From Candidatus Helarchaeota archaeon (lineage in GTDB: Archaea; Asgardarchaeota; Lokiarchaeia; Helarchaeales; JABXJV01): DNA of 11,069 nucleotides. Positions 1-6,920 of this stretch are shown here, piece by piece (position 1 is the first letter of the stretch; each line of letters opens with the position of its first letter). The position numbers and the translations under genes are program-made. Location of the stretch: NCBI GenBank assembly GCA_013375355.1, contig JABXJV010000318.1, forward strand, positions 1-11,069, read 5' to 3'. The notes below the pieces were generated by a model that saw nothing but the letters and a program-made list of their open reading frames with translations, searched no databases and was not told where the DNA came from.

Positions 1-831
1 ACAAAAGAATTATTAAAGAAATTACATGCGTCAAAAAAATTTTCCATAAGGTGTATTTTATTAAAAAAATCTGTTGGTTCAGCAAAGGCTAGAAATATGG
101 GTATTGAAAAAGCAAAATATGAAAATATTGCTTTAACAGACTCAGATTGTATTGTTTCTAAAAACTGGTTGAAAGATTTGGTTCCTTACTTAGAGAAATA
201 TGATTTAATTGGCGGAAAAGTTAAATATATGGATCAAGCAGAGGATAAGATGAACCCTTTTCAAAAAATTAATAAAATTATTTCTATAAAACAAAATTCA
301 TTAATCAATTTTCTTAATACAAATAATCTAATTTTTAAAAGAAAAATTTGTTTAGAAATAGGGGGATTTTTGGATTATCGACTAGAGGATGTAGATTTTT
401 CATGGCGTCTATTGAAGAGGGGTTATAAATTACTCTATGTTCCTAAAGGTCTTGTGATTCACTACGGAACAAGAAATCCACTCCAAAATATTAAAAAATA
501 CTTAATTTATGGAAGATCTTATTCAAAATTAGTGACTATACATAATCTTAAAATCTCTGTTCATAAAACTAAAACAATTGATACTGAATCTTTTAAGGAT
601 TATATTAAATTTGCTTCTCCTTCAATCCCTTTTATTATATTTTTATTAATTTTTTCACCTTTAATTAATAATATATTCTTTCTTACAAACTCAAATATAG
701 TTTTAACTGTCTTATTAGCCTATTTTTATGCCAAAATATTTAGAAGAGCTGATATAATATTTAGATTATTTATATCTAGTATGAAATTTAGTATAATGAC
801 ATTTTTATTTATTTATTACATAAAAAAATGA
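1..831 (+). CDS. Family 2 glycosyltransferase with C-terminal membrane helices, 5'-truncated
   Basis: The reading frame is open from the first base of the window, so the Met codon at 97 is internal and 276 C-terminal residues are visible. They show the GT2 (GT-A fold) pattern. GSAKARN at about residues 26-32 is the usual G-x-x-x-ARN helix before the metal site. The metal/donor DxD is DSD at 47-49. The acceptor-side motif is LEDVDFSWRL followed by GY (E129, D130). Two to three hydrophobic helices at about 209-227, 232-246 and 253-274 close the protein. GT2 enzymes of this layout transfer a sugar from a nucleotide or polyprenyl donor on the cytoplasmic face of the membrane; substrate unknown. 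Roughly the first 60-90 residues, including the opening nucleotide-binding strand, lie outside the window. The gene converges on a polysaccharide deacetylase-like gene, and both may act on surface glycans (inference). Confidence 0.88.
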   Translation, partial: TKELLKKLHASKKFSIRCILLKKSVGSAKARNMGIEKAKYENIALTDSDCIVSKNWLKDLVPYLEKYDLIGGKVKYMDQAEDKMNPFQKINKIISIKQNSLINFLNTNNLIFKRKICLEIGGFLDYRLEDVDFSWRLLKRGYKLLYVPKGLVIHYGTRNPLQNIKKYLIYGRSYSKLVTIHNLKISVHKTKTIDTESFKDYIKFASPSIPFIIFLLIFSPLINNIFFLTNSNIVLTVLLAYFYAKIFRRADIIFRLFISSMKFSIMTFLFIYYIKK

Positions 832-866
832 ATTTTTAAATTGATTAGCGTAATTCAATAAGAAAT

Positions 867-880
867 TATCTTTTTCTTTA
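867..880 (+). terminator. T-rich tract in convergent gap, possible terminator
   Basis: The 86-nt gap between the two convergent stop codons (831 and 918) holds a pyrimidine-rich run with T5 and T3 blocks, as in archaeal U-tract termination sites for the rightward glycosyltransferase gene. There is no GC-rich hairpin before it. The assignment rests only on base composition and position. Confidence 0.25.
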
Positions 881-917
881 AATCTTAAAACAATTGATTA
901 AATTTGATTTATGAAAT

Positions 918-1634
918 TTATAGCATTTCTTTCAATAATCGGAATTTAAATTTCCTCGCAATAAAAAACTTAATCAAATCTTCAAATTTTTCAAGAAATG
1001 ATTCGCCTGTACTCAACCACCTGTCAGGTCTTAAAATTAAGTCAGAAATAGAATTATTTCGAATATATAATCTCTTCATGTCTACTGCTTCCCAAGGATG
1101 AAAGTAAATGATTGAAATATCGTTTTTATTTTGATAACATTTTGTCTTGAAATATGTTTTCCCGAATGGAAACCGAAAATAGATATTTAAATTTGAGACT
1201 TTAAAAATTTTTAAACCGTATATTGTATCAAAATTTGAATTTGGTTTTCCAGAAGCATCGTAAACAAAGTTTAATTCTTTCAATGTTTTGTATAATTTCA
1301 AATTAGTATATAGGTTTGGAGCTCTAAATCCTAGAACTTTTTTTCCAGTAATTTCTTCAAGTAATAATTTTGATTTTTTTAACCCTTTTTTTTCTAAATC
1401 CCCTATTTTTTTATATTTTTTATGAATGTGTCCATGACTGCCAATTTCATTGCTGTGACTCAATCTTTTAATTATTTTTGGATAATTTTGAGCAATATAT
1501 GAAGTCACAAAAAAAGTAGATTTAACAGAATATTTTTTAAGAATTTTAAGGATTTTTTTTAATCCTATTGAAATTCCATAAGTTGAGGACAAATTGGCAT
1601 CTTTTTCTAAATCAAAAGTTAAAGCAATATTCAA
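918..1634 (-). CDS. Polysaccharide deacetylase-like protein (NodB-homology/CE4 fold)
   Basis: A 238-residue protein with the CE4 motifs in order: TFDLEKD at 6-12 (catalytic-base motif, with D8), SHGHIH at 66-71 (metal ligands H67 and H71 in HxxxH spacing), GFRAPN at 102-107 (groove Arg), YDAS at 125-128, and FHPWE at 178-182 with H179. The HPWE ending resembles the CE4 subgroup found with extracellular polysaccharide clusters rather than chitin deacetylases proper. Such enzymes remove N- or O-acyl groups from sugars using a divalent metal. No signal peptide is visible, so the protein may be cytoplasmic and act on lipid-linked or precursor sugars. The start is TTG at 1634-1632, supported by GAGGT on the minus strand (1641-1645) six nt upstream. 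It lies 53 nt downstream of the CPBP fusion gene on the same strand and could share its transcript. The exact substrate is unknown. Confidence 0.85.
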   Translation of the reverse strand: MNIALTFDLEKDANLSSTYGISIGLKKILKILKKYSVKSTFFVTSYIAQNYPKIIKRLSHSNEIGSHGHIHKKYKKIGDLEKKGLKKSKLLLEEITGKKVLGFRAPNLYTNLKLYKTLKELNFVYDASGKPNSNFDTIYGLKIFKVSNLNIYFRFPFGKTYFKTKCYQNKNDISIIYFHPWEAVDMKRLYIRNNSISDLILRPDRWLSTGESFLEKFEDLIKFFIARKFKFRLLKEML

Positions 1635-1687
1635 AATTTAACCTCAATTATTACTACGAGGGAAAAATGTTAAGTTGAATTTTAATT

Positions 1688-3703
1688 TTATCTTCTATAG
1701 TATTGCAAATCAACTGTTCGCAATTTTTCATTAAGCCTTCGTTTAGCAATTCTTTTTTGCTCGTTAAGATGAATCCTTTTTTCTTTAAAATTACTATTTG
1801 TTATAGTTTCTGCTATGTCCTTATATACATTAATGAGTGTGTCGTAATATTCCATTTGACAAGTAAGTTTCTCTTTCTTTAATCCCAATTGCCTTACAGC
1901 ACGTGGATTCTTATGTTGTATTGATTCTTGCTTCATTGTATATAATTGGATTTTTTCTTTAATGGGATGTTTTTTCCGTTCAAGTTCCCGAATTCTAGAG
2001 TTAATTGTCATGATATTATAGCCAAATTTGTTAAAACCGGGTCTTTTTACTCTATCTGATACAGTATCATAGGGAATTATTTTACTTTCTTTAATTGAAA
2101 GGATTAAATCCTTTTTAACTGTTTTTAATTGTTCATCTTTATTATCCATGATTTCTGTATAGTTATCTAGAGTAATATTTTCAGCCAATTTTAGAAATTC
2201 TTCTTTGTTTCTGTTTAAAAAATCAATTTTGTTTTCTAATATTCTCTTTTTCCTTTCCAAACTTCGATAAGCCATATAATTATATTGTCTATAATGATTC
2301 TGTCTTCTTGACAAGTAATTTATTTTATATTGTAATTTTACTATCTTTTTTTGGTACTTTTCTGCTTTAGAATTAAATTCTTCAACTATCATGGGAAATT
2401 CTCGAGGATCTTCAAGAATATTTACTTTTGAAATACTAGATAAGTACCAAGCTAATATAAAAGTCCCTATCATTGCCCCAGATGCTGCCATCTGAAATAT
2501 CATAAAATAACCAGCTCGTGGCATTGAATATAACTGATAAGTAGTGGTTGGCATGTAGATTAAAAGGTAAAAATCCCAAGTTGAATGCGCAATAATGGGT
2601 CCTAAGATATTTTTAGTATTTTCTCTAATAAATCCAAATAAGAGACCCAAGAATATTAATTGTTGAACTATTGAGGGAACAGAAGATAAATAAGTAATAT
2701 CTCTTAAAATAAATGGAGAGATTAAATATTTCGGAACATGTAATGCTGCGAATAGTATTCCTGTAATCAAAATTGCGATCATATTTCTTGTACTTTTTCT
2801 TGCCTTACTTTCTATATAACCTCTAAAAAATAATTCTTCAACCATTCCAATTAAGATAGTTAAAAATCCAATCTGGAGAATTGTTGAGAAATCATCAATT
2901 ATAGGACCCACCCAAAATAATAAAGCCGTGATTATAAACCCAGAAGAAACTAATATTCCTATTAATATTGAATTATTAAGATTGTGGGTTGATATTCCAA
3001 GTTCTTTTAAATTAGTATGCTTATCAAAATATATTAGGATAAGAAAGGAGATTAATAAACAGCCATATAAGCCGATTTGAATAAATAACCTCGTATTATA
3101 ATGTAAATTTCTAAAATAAAGCAAATCTATAATCAAAAAAACAATTATCGTTACCATCAAATAACTATAAACTATTCCAATTAGAAATTTATTAGTTTTC
3201 TTCATTTCAGAGGTATCGGAAGGGGGCCTAATCTCCCTTTTTCTCTCTTTATCGATAACAGGGGGTCTGATCTCCACTTTTCTCTCTTTATCGATAACAG
3301 TCTCTCCCATTCTTTGTTTTTTCTCAAGAGTTGCATCTATACATTGCTGTATAGAAGAACTATCAGGATATATTTTTTGAGCTTGTCTAGCAAGATTTAA
3401 AGCTTCGTCAATTCTATCTAATGCGTATAAAGACCAAATCTTGTGCTCAATAGCTGTAATTTCCTTTGGATTTATTTCAAGAATTTTATCACAGCATTTT
3501 ATTACATTTTCCCATTGATATTGCTCCCTAAATACCTTCATTTTACCAATTATAGCACCAAAAAATCTAGGCTCCTCGGCAATGACTTTATCAAACGTGG
3601 ATAAAGCTTCATTATAATTTTGTTGCTTTAAATATTCATTACCTTTAAGGACTAATTCTTTTATTCGTTTAATTTTGTCCGCTATTCTAACACCGTCATT
3701 CAT
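1688..3703 (-). CDS. TPR / CPBP intramembrane protease / coiled-coil fusion protein
   Basis: Counted from the chosen ATG (671 aa), residues about 18-116 form roughly three TPR-like helical hairpins (for example NYNEALSTFDKVI, DRIDEALNLA). Residues 136-161 are a charged linker of two 13-residue repeats. About eight hydrophobic helices follow (172-423) with the CPBP/Rce1 motifs: EELFFR (E289, E290, R294), FAALH (H322) and HSTWD (H373, D377). Residues about 438-671 are Lys/Glu/Arg-rich and coiled-coil-like. CPBP proteins include the CaaX endopeptidase Rce1 and bacteriocin-immunity proteases. All core residues are kept, so it is probably an active glutamate-type intramembrane protease. TPR and coiled-coil parts suggest partner binding in the cytoplasm (inference). 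A TTG at 3730 in the same frame would add nine residues but has no SD and lies almost at the expected transcript start; ATG at 3703 follows a weak GGGA. The substrate is unknown. Confidence 0.85.
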   Translation of the reverse strand: MNDGVRIADKIKRIKELVLKGNEYLKQQNYNEALSTFDKVIAEEPRFFGAIIGKMKVFREQYQWENVIKCCDKILEINPKEITAIEHKIWSLYALDRIDEALNLARQAQKIYPDSSSIQQCIDATLEKKQRMGETVIDKERKVEIRPPVIDKERKREIRPPSDTSEMKKTNKFLIGIVYSYLMVTIIVFLIIDLLYFRNLHYNTRLFIQIGLYGCLLISFLILIYFDKHTNLKELGISTHNLNNSILIGILVSSGFIITALLFWVGPIIDDFSTILQIGFLTILIGMVEELFFRGYIESKARKSTRNMIAILITGILFAALHVPKYLISPFILRDITYLSSVPSIVQQLIFLGLLFGFIRENTKNILGPIIAHSTWDFYLLIYMPTTTYQLYSMPRAGYFMIFQMAASGAMIGTFILAWYLSSISKVNILEDPREFPMIVEEFNSKAEKYQKKIVKLQYKINYLSRRQNHYRQYNYMAYRSLERKKRILENKIDFLNRNKEEFLKLAENITLDNYTEIMDNKDEQLKTVKKDLILSIKESKIIPYDTVSDRVKRPGFNKFGYNIMTINSRIRELERKKHPIKEKIQLYTMKQESIQHKNPRAVRQLGLKKEKLTCQMEYYDTLINVYKDIAETITNSNFKEKRIHLNEQKRIAKRRLNEKLRTVDLQYYRR
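3222..3299 (-). repeat. Tandem 39-bp duplication inside the CPBP fusion gene
   Basis: Two adjacent 39-bp units (3222-3260 and 3261-3299) differ at only three positions that I can count. On the coding strand each encodes VIDKER-K-(V/R)-EIRPP, so the reading frame is kept and the linker between the TPR part and the first membrane helix is lengthened by 13 residues. The near identity points to a recent in-frame tandem duplication. Confidence 0.95.
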
Positions 3704-3747
3704 GCTATTCCCATCAATAGTACATAGCAAAACTTTTTAAATTTAGG

Positions 3748-3756
3748 TTATATTTT
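3748..3756 (-). promoter_or_regulatory. Candidate TATA box for the CPBP fusion gene
   Basis: The minus strand reads AAAATATAA, preceded by an A-run. Archaeal transcription usually starts about 25 nt downstream of the TATA centre, here near 3727. That is next to the TTG at 3730 and about 24 nt before the ATG at 3703, which favours the ATG. AT-rich background makes chance TATA matches common. Confidence 0.35.
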
Positions 3757-3780
3757 TTTTCTATATTTTAGAATTTATCA

Positions 3781-3788
3781 TAAATATA
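3781..3788 (+). promoter_or_regulatory. Candidate TATA box for the CDP-alcohol phosphatidyltransferase gene
   Basis: TAAATATA sits about 25 nt before position 3810, which would give a leader of about 20 nt containing the AGGAG at 3817-3821 and then the TTG start at 3831. With the minus-strand TATA candidate at 3748-3756 it makes this gap a compact divergent promoter region. Confidence 0.4.
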
Positions 3789-3830
3789 CTTGTTTAAATT
3801 AGAATGGAGAAATTTTAGGAGCAAATTACA

Positions 3831-4751
3831 TTGATTGATTATAGGTTTTATTACGGCATTTCATTAATTATTATTACGGTTATATTTTTGATTTATACAT
3901 TTTTGACCCGACAGTCAAACGAAATTAAATTGACTTTTAGGGAATATATGATAAAATGGCTAGAATCACACGATCAACCAGATAAAACTCCCGAAGAATG
4001 TCCCGGTCCTCTTGTTCCATATTCGAAATTGGTGTATGGATTTTCGAAAAAATTTGCACAATTTGGCTTTACACCAAATAAAATGACCATCTTTAACTTC
4101 TTAATCGGATTTTACTCAATTCTATTTTTTATGTTAGGAGGAAATTTTGTCTATTTTGCAGCACTCTCTATAATGTTTTCTGGAATTCTCGATAGTGTTG
4201 ATGGATGTATCGCAGGAATTTTATATAAAGAAACAAAATTTGGGGCATATTTTGATGCTGTAATAGATAAATTTGGAGATATTGTTTGGATGGTCGGACC
4301 AATTCTATATCTCTTGACATATACTGAAATTTATGGACCTTTCTATTCTAACGTATTTGGACCCATTGGATTTCTCTTAAAATTTTTTGATTTCAGTGGA
4401 AATTATCATTTTAAATTATTTGCAATACTTGGGTTAATAACAATTGGTACAACTCTAATTCAAGAATATTGCAGAGCCAGACAACAAGGTCTCGGACTTG
4501 AAGAAACCCCAATGACTGTTGGTGAAAGACCTTGGCGTGTAACGATCATGTCTTTACTTATTGGAATATTAGGAGGGGCTTTCCTTTCCTTTAATAGCCC
4601 CATTTTTAGAGAAGGACAATTATATAGCACTAATATATGGTATTCACTTTGGCTAATTCCTCTAATGATTATCATATTATTTGTGTTCTCAATAATTTCC
4701 ATAATACAACTTACTGTGCATGGCAAAAAATATCTTGACAAGAGTGAATAA
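3831..4751 (+). CDS. CDP-alcohol phosphatidyltransferase family membrane protein
   Basis: A 306-residue membrane protein with the CDP-alcohol phosphotransferase signature D121-x2-D124-G125-x2-A128-G129-x8-G138-x3-D142-x3-D146. All four metal-binding Asp residues are present, but the Arg that normally follows the Ala is Gly129. Upstream is the usual FTPNKMT (80-86); GERPWR (231-236) matches the late conserved ERP segment of the family. Hydrophobic helices lie at about 6-24, 86-104, 107-121, 148-164, 195-212, 237-255 and 270-294. The extra N-terminal helix and the acidic loop (35-60) come before the core. The family moves a phospho-alcohol from a CDP-linked donor to an alcohol; in archaea this makes archaetidylserine, archaetidylglycerol or archaetidylinositol-phosphate type lipids. 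Which headgroup is made cannot be read here. The TTG start is backed by AGGAG nine nt upstream (3817-3821) and an upstream TATA-like box. Confidence 0.88.
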   Translation: MIDYRFYYGISLIIITVIFLIYTFLTRQSNEIKLTFREYMIKWLESHDQPDKTPEECPGPLVPYSKLVYGFSKKFAQFGFTPNKMTIFNFLIGFYSILFFMLGGNFVYFAALSIMFSGILDSVDGCIAGILYKETKFGAYFDAVIDKFGDIVWMVGPILYLLTYTEIYGPFYSNVFGPIGFLLKFFDFSGNYHFKLFAILGLITIGTTLIQEYCRARQQGLGLEETPMTVGERPWRVTIMSLLIGILGGAFLSFNSPIFREGQLYSTNIWYSLWLIPLMIIILFVFSIISIIQLTVHGKKYLDKSE

Positions 4752-4845
4752 CTCTCCTATTTTTATCCATACAATTAGACCATAGTTAAAACAATTTGAA
4801 ACAAGTTAATTTCTACTAATATTGATAATTAAACTCAATTCGAAA

Positions 4846-4856
4846 TTTTTATATAT
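4846..4856 (+). promoter_or_regulatory. Candidate TATA box before the Phe-rich membrane protein
   Basis: TTTTTATATAT is close to the archaeal TATA consensus. A transcript start about 25 nt past its centre would fall near 4876, before the GCGGAG at 4889-4894 and the TTG at 4902. This fits the downstream start and makes the first possible TTG (4857), which touches the TATA box, unlikely. Confidence 0.5.
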
Positions 4857-4888
4857 TTGTTGAAACATTATAAACAAAAATATAATCT

Positions 4889-4894
4889 GCGGAG
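4889..4894 (+). promoter_or_regulatory. Shine-Dalgarno site that sets the start at 4902
   Basis: GCGGAG lies seven nt before an in-frame TTG at 4902-4904. The longest reading frame begins at TTG 4857, but that codon has no SD and overlaps the TATA-like element, so the site argues for the start 15 codons further in. Confidence 0.5.
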
Positions 4895-4901
4895 AAATCT
4901 T

Positions 4902-5489
4902 TTGAAACATATTAGCTCTTCAAAATTATTTGTTTTTGGGTTCGTTTCCTTAATATTCGGGACTTGTTCTATTCCACTATTCCAAGCTTTAATAAATTTT
5001 ATTAATAAAATTCTTTTCATAATAGAATTCTATTTCTTTTATCAGTTACAATTAAATTTACAGATACTTCTATTCGAAGAAATTCTACCTTCTTTAGTAT
5101 TATTTTGGTTGTTCTTTGAATTCCTTATTCATCCTGGTATAGTAAAACTTCATTTTTCAAGGGCATTCAAGATCTTCATAAATGCTAAAATTTTAAGAAA
5201 GGAAGTTGGATTTATTACTTTTAATAAAAAAAACAACTTTAATAAGACTCGGGCTTCTGAATTAAAAAAGTTTGAAGATATTAGCTCTCAAGTGTTACCT
5301 AAAATAACTGGAATCCAATATATATCTAATCGATGGGGATTAAAAACTGCTAAATTAAATTTGTTTCAAAATATTTTCTATTATTTGAAATATTTCTTCA
5401 ATTTCTTTAAATCAATGTTTTTTTCTTTTTCAACTATTTTTCATAACTTTTTTTTAAATATAAGTTCTTTCGGGAGGGAGAATTTCTGA
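4902..5489 (+). CDS. Unrecognised Phe-rich membrane protein
   Basis: I do not recognise this 195-residue protein. From the TTG at 4902 it has a short polar N-terminus, a hydrophobic stretch at about 9-45 that may hold one or two helices, a second at about 53-78, a basic middle (84-150) with KK and RK clusters, and a Phe/Tyr-rich tail (155-190) that could be an amphipathic or membrane-lying helix. No catalytic motif stands out. The longest in-frame version starts at TTG 4857 and adds 15 residues. It lies 150 nt after the phosphatidyltransferase gene and 66 nt before a membrane glycosyltransferase, with its own TATA-like box, so it may be a partner of the lipid/glycan enzymes (inference from position only). 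Compositional bias could reflect the AT-rich genome. The open frame of 196 codons with a good SD supports a real gene. Confidence 0.6.
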   Translation: MKHISSSKLFVFGFVSLIFGTCSIPLFQALINFINKILFIIEFYFFYQLQLNLQILLFEEILPSLVLFWLFFEFLIHPGIVKLHFSRAFKIFINAKILRKEVGFITFNKKNNFNKTRASELKKFEDISSQVLPKITGIQYISNRWGLKTAKLNLFQNIFYYLKYFFNFFKSMFFSFSTIFHNFFLNISSFGRENF

Positions 5490-5498
5490 TAAATTATC

Positions 5499-5518
5499 TA
5501 TTTTTTATCTCTTTTTTA
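5499..5518 (+). terminator. T-rich tract after the Phe-rich membrane protein
   Basis: Two T6 runs (5501-5506 and 5512-5517) start about 10 nt after the TGA stop at 5487-5489. Archaeal termination commonly uses such U-rich stretches without a strong hairpin. The call is based on composition, and transcription could read through into the glycosyltransferase gene. Confidence 0.35.
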
Positions 5519-5540
5519 GTATTTCTCGATAATAAAAGAC

Positions 5541-5546
5541 GAGGTG
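5541..5546 (+). promoter_or_regulatory. Shine-Dalgarno site that sets the start at 5556
   Basis: GAGGTG stands nine nt before ATG 5556-5558. The longest reading frame would begin with the GTG at 5544 inside this site, which is implausible, so the ATG four codons later is the better start. Confidence 0.7.
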
Positions 5547-5555
5547 TTGATTACA

Positions 5556-6902
5556 ATGAGTAAAGTTAGATATCTTTTATATTCAATATTAGTTATTGCA
5601 CTATTTGCTATATATCATATATTCTTTCCCAGGGAATATTCTTACCTTTTGAGTGTAGTTGATTATGTTTTCAATAATTTAAATCATAATTTACTAAATA
5701 ATAGTCTATATAGTATGTTTTATCGAAATTTAAATCCGTTAGATATATTAGGGATATTCTTGTATCTTGGTCTTTTGGTCTTATTTATTTTTTATCCGCT
5801 ATTATTTGGTATTTTCTTTTTTGCTGGTTTTGGAGGTTATAAAAAATATGACAAAAGTTATGAGCCAACTTTAAGTGTTATTATCCCATCTTTAAATGAA
5901 GCAGATGGTTTAAAAAGAACAATAGATACAATTTTAACTTCTGAATATCCAAAAGAGAAAATTGAAATCTTGGCAATTATTAGTGGATCAACTGATAATA
6001 GCGAAGAAATTTGTAAACAATATATTAATCAAAATCAACCAGTTAGAATTCTTAATAATACCCTGAATAAAAAGGGTAAACCTCCTGCTTTAAATTATGG
6101 TGTCTCTGAAGCAAAAAATGAGATATTAGTGTTCTATGATTCAGGAGCAAAATTACTTCCAGATACTTTGCATAATCTTGTTGCTCCTTTACAAAATAAA
6201 AAAAATAAAGCTGTTGTCGGACCACTTAAAGTAGAAAATTGGAATAAAAATACCCTAACAAGAGGTACTGCGCTAGAAAATGCGACATATAATGGTCCTG
6301 GGCTAGTTCATGAAATTTTGCAGAGGTTGGGAAGGACTATTTGGTTGTTTGGGAGGAATTGGGCAATATTCAAGAAAGACCTCGAAGAAATTGGAAAATT
6401 TGATGAAGATGCTCTAACAGAAGATTTATTAGTATCAGTTCAACTTGCTGTTAAAAATAAAAAAATAGTCTTTGTACCAAATGCAGTTATTTATTCAAAA
6501 GAACCTGAAAAATTTCAAAATTTTAAAAAACAACGCACTCGCTGGTTATTTGGTTACAGAAAAGATGCAGGAAAACTTATGCAAACTAGTACAAAAGCTT
6601 TAAGAACAGTGATTACTAGGAATTTTGTGATGCTTCATTATGCCCATTTTCCACTTTTTACTGTCGGTGCGATAATTTTTACTTTGATATTCATCTTCAT
6701 TCAAGATTATTATCTTGTTCTTGTTGGCTTGACTATGTTTATTTTCACATTTGGTCATATAGTGAACGCAGTGAGGAAATACGGAGATAAACATTATTCA
6801 AACTTACTGTACTTACCATGGCATTTCAGAAACGTTGGTTATATGTTTACTTCACAATTTAGATTGCCAGAAACTTTGGAGTGGGAAAAAACAAGTGAAT
6901 AG
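5556..6902 (+). CDS. Processive-type membrane glycosyltransferase (GT2) with altered donor-site residues
   Basis: A 448-residue protein of the cellulose/hyaluronan synthase-like layout: a membrane helix at 6-24, a second hydrophobic stretch at 62-93, a cytoplasmic GT-A domain from about 106 to 335, then helices at about 362-383 and 385-405. The domain opens with LSVIIPSLNE (106-115). The acceptor/catalytic motifs LTED (287-290) and QRTRW (326-330, the QxxRW signature) are intact. The nucleotide-binding motif, usually DxGSxD, reads ISGSTD (142-147), losing its first Asp. The metal DxD reads DSG (195-197), losing its second Asp. QxxRW enzymes usually build polymers or add sugars at the membrane; here the donor may be unusual, or activity reduced (inference). 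ATG 5556 is chosen for the GAGGTG nine nt upstream. The next glycosyltransferase begins only 18 nt after its stop, so the two are probably co-transcribed. Confidence 0.85.
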   Translation: MSKVRYLLYSILVIALFAIYHIFFPREYSYLLSVVDYVFNNLNHNLLNNSLYSMFYRNLNPLDILGIFLYLGLLVLFIFYPLLFGIFFFAGFGGYKKYDKSYEPTLSVIIPSLNEADGLKRTIDTILTSEYPKEKIEILAIISGSTDNSEEICKQYINQNQPVRILNNTLNKKGKPPALNYGVSEAKNEILVFYDSGAKLLPDTLHNLVAPLQNKKNKAVVGPLKVENWNKNTLTRGTALENATYNGPGLVHEILQRLGRTIWLFGRNWAIFKKDLEEIGKFDEDALTEDLLVSVQLAVKNKKIVFVPNAVIYSKEPEKFQNFKKQRTRWLFGYRKDAGKLMQTSTKALRTVITRNFVMLHYAHFPLFTVGAIIFTLIFIFIQDYYLVLVGLTMFIFTFGHIVNAVRKYGDKHYSNLLYLPWHFRNVGYMFTSQFRLPETLEWEKTSE

Positions 6903-6920
6903 AATCATATATATTGAATT

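Noticed and set aside
904..1101. 65-codon rightward open frame
   Set aside because: It lies wholly opposite the C-terminal coding part of the deacetylase gene, has no SD and shows no motif.
4460..4741. 93-codon leftward open frame
   Set aside because: It is antisense to the well-supported phosphatidyltransferase gene and its translation resembles no family.
6600..6794. 64-codon leftward open frame
   Set aside because: It is antisense to the membrane helices of the processive-type glycosyltransferase; a shadow frame.
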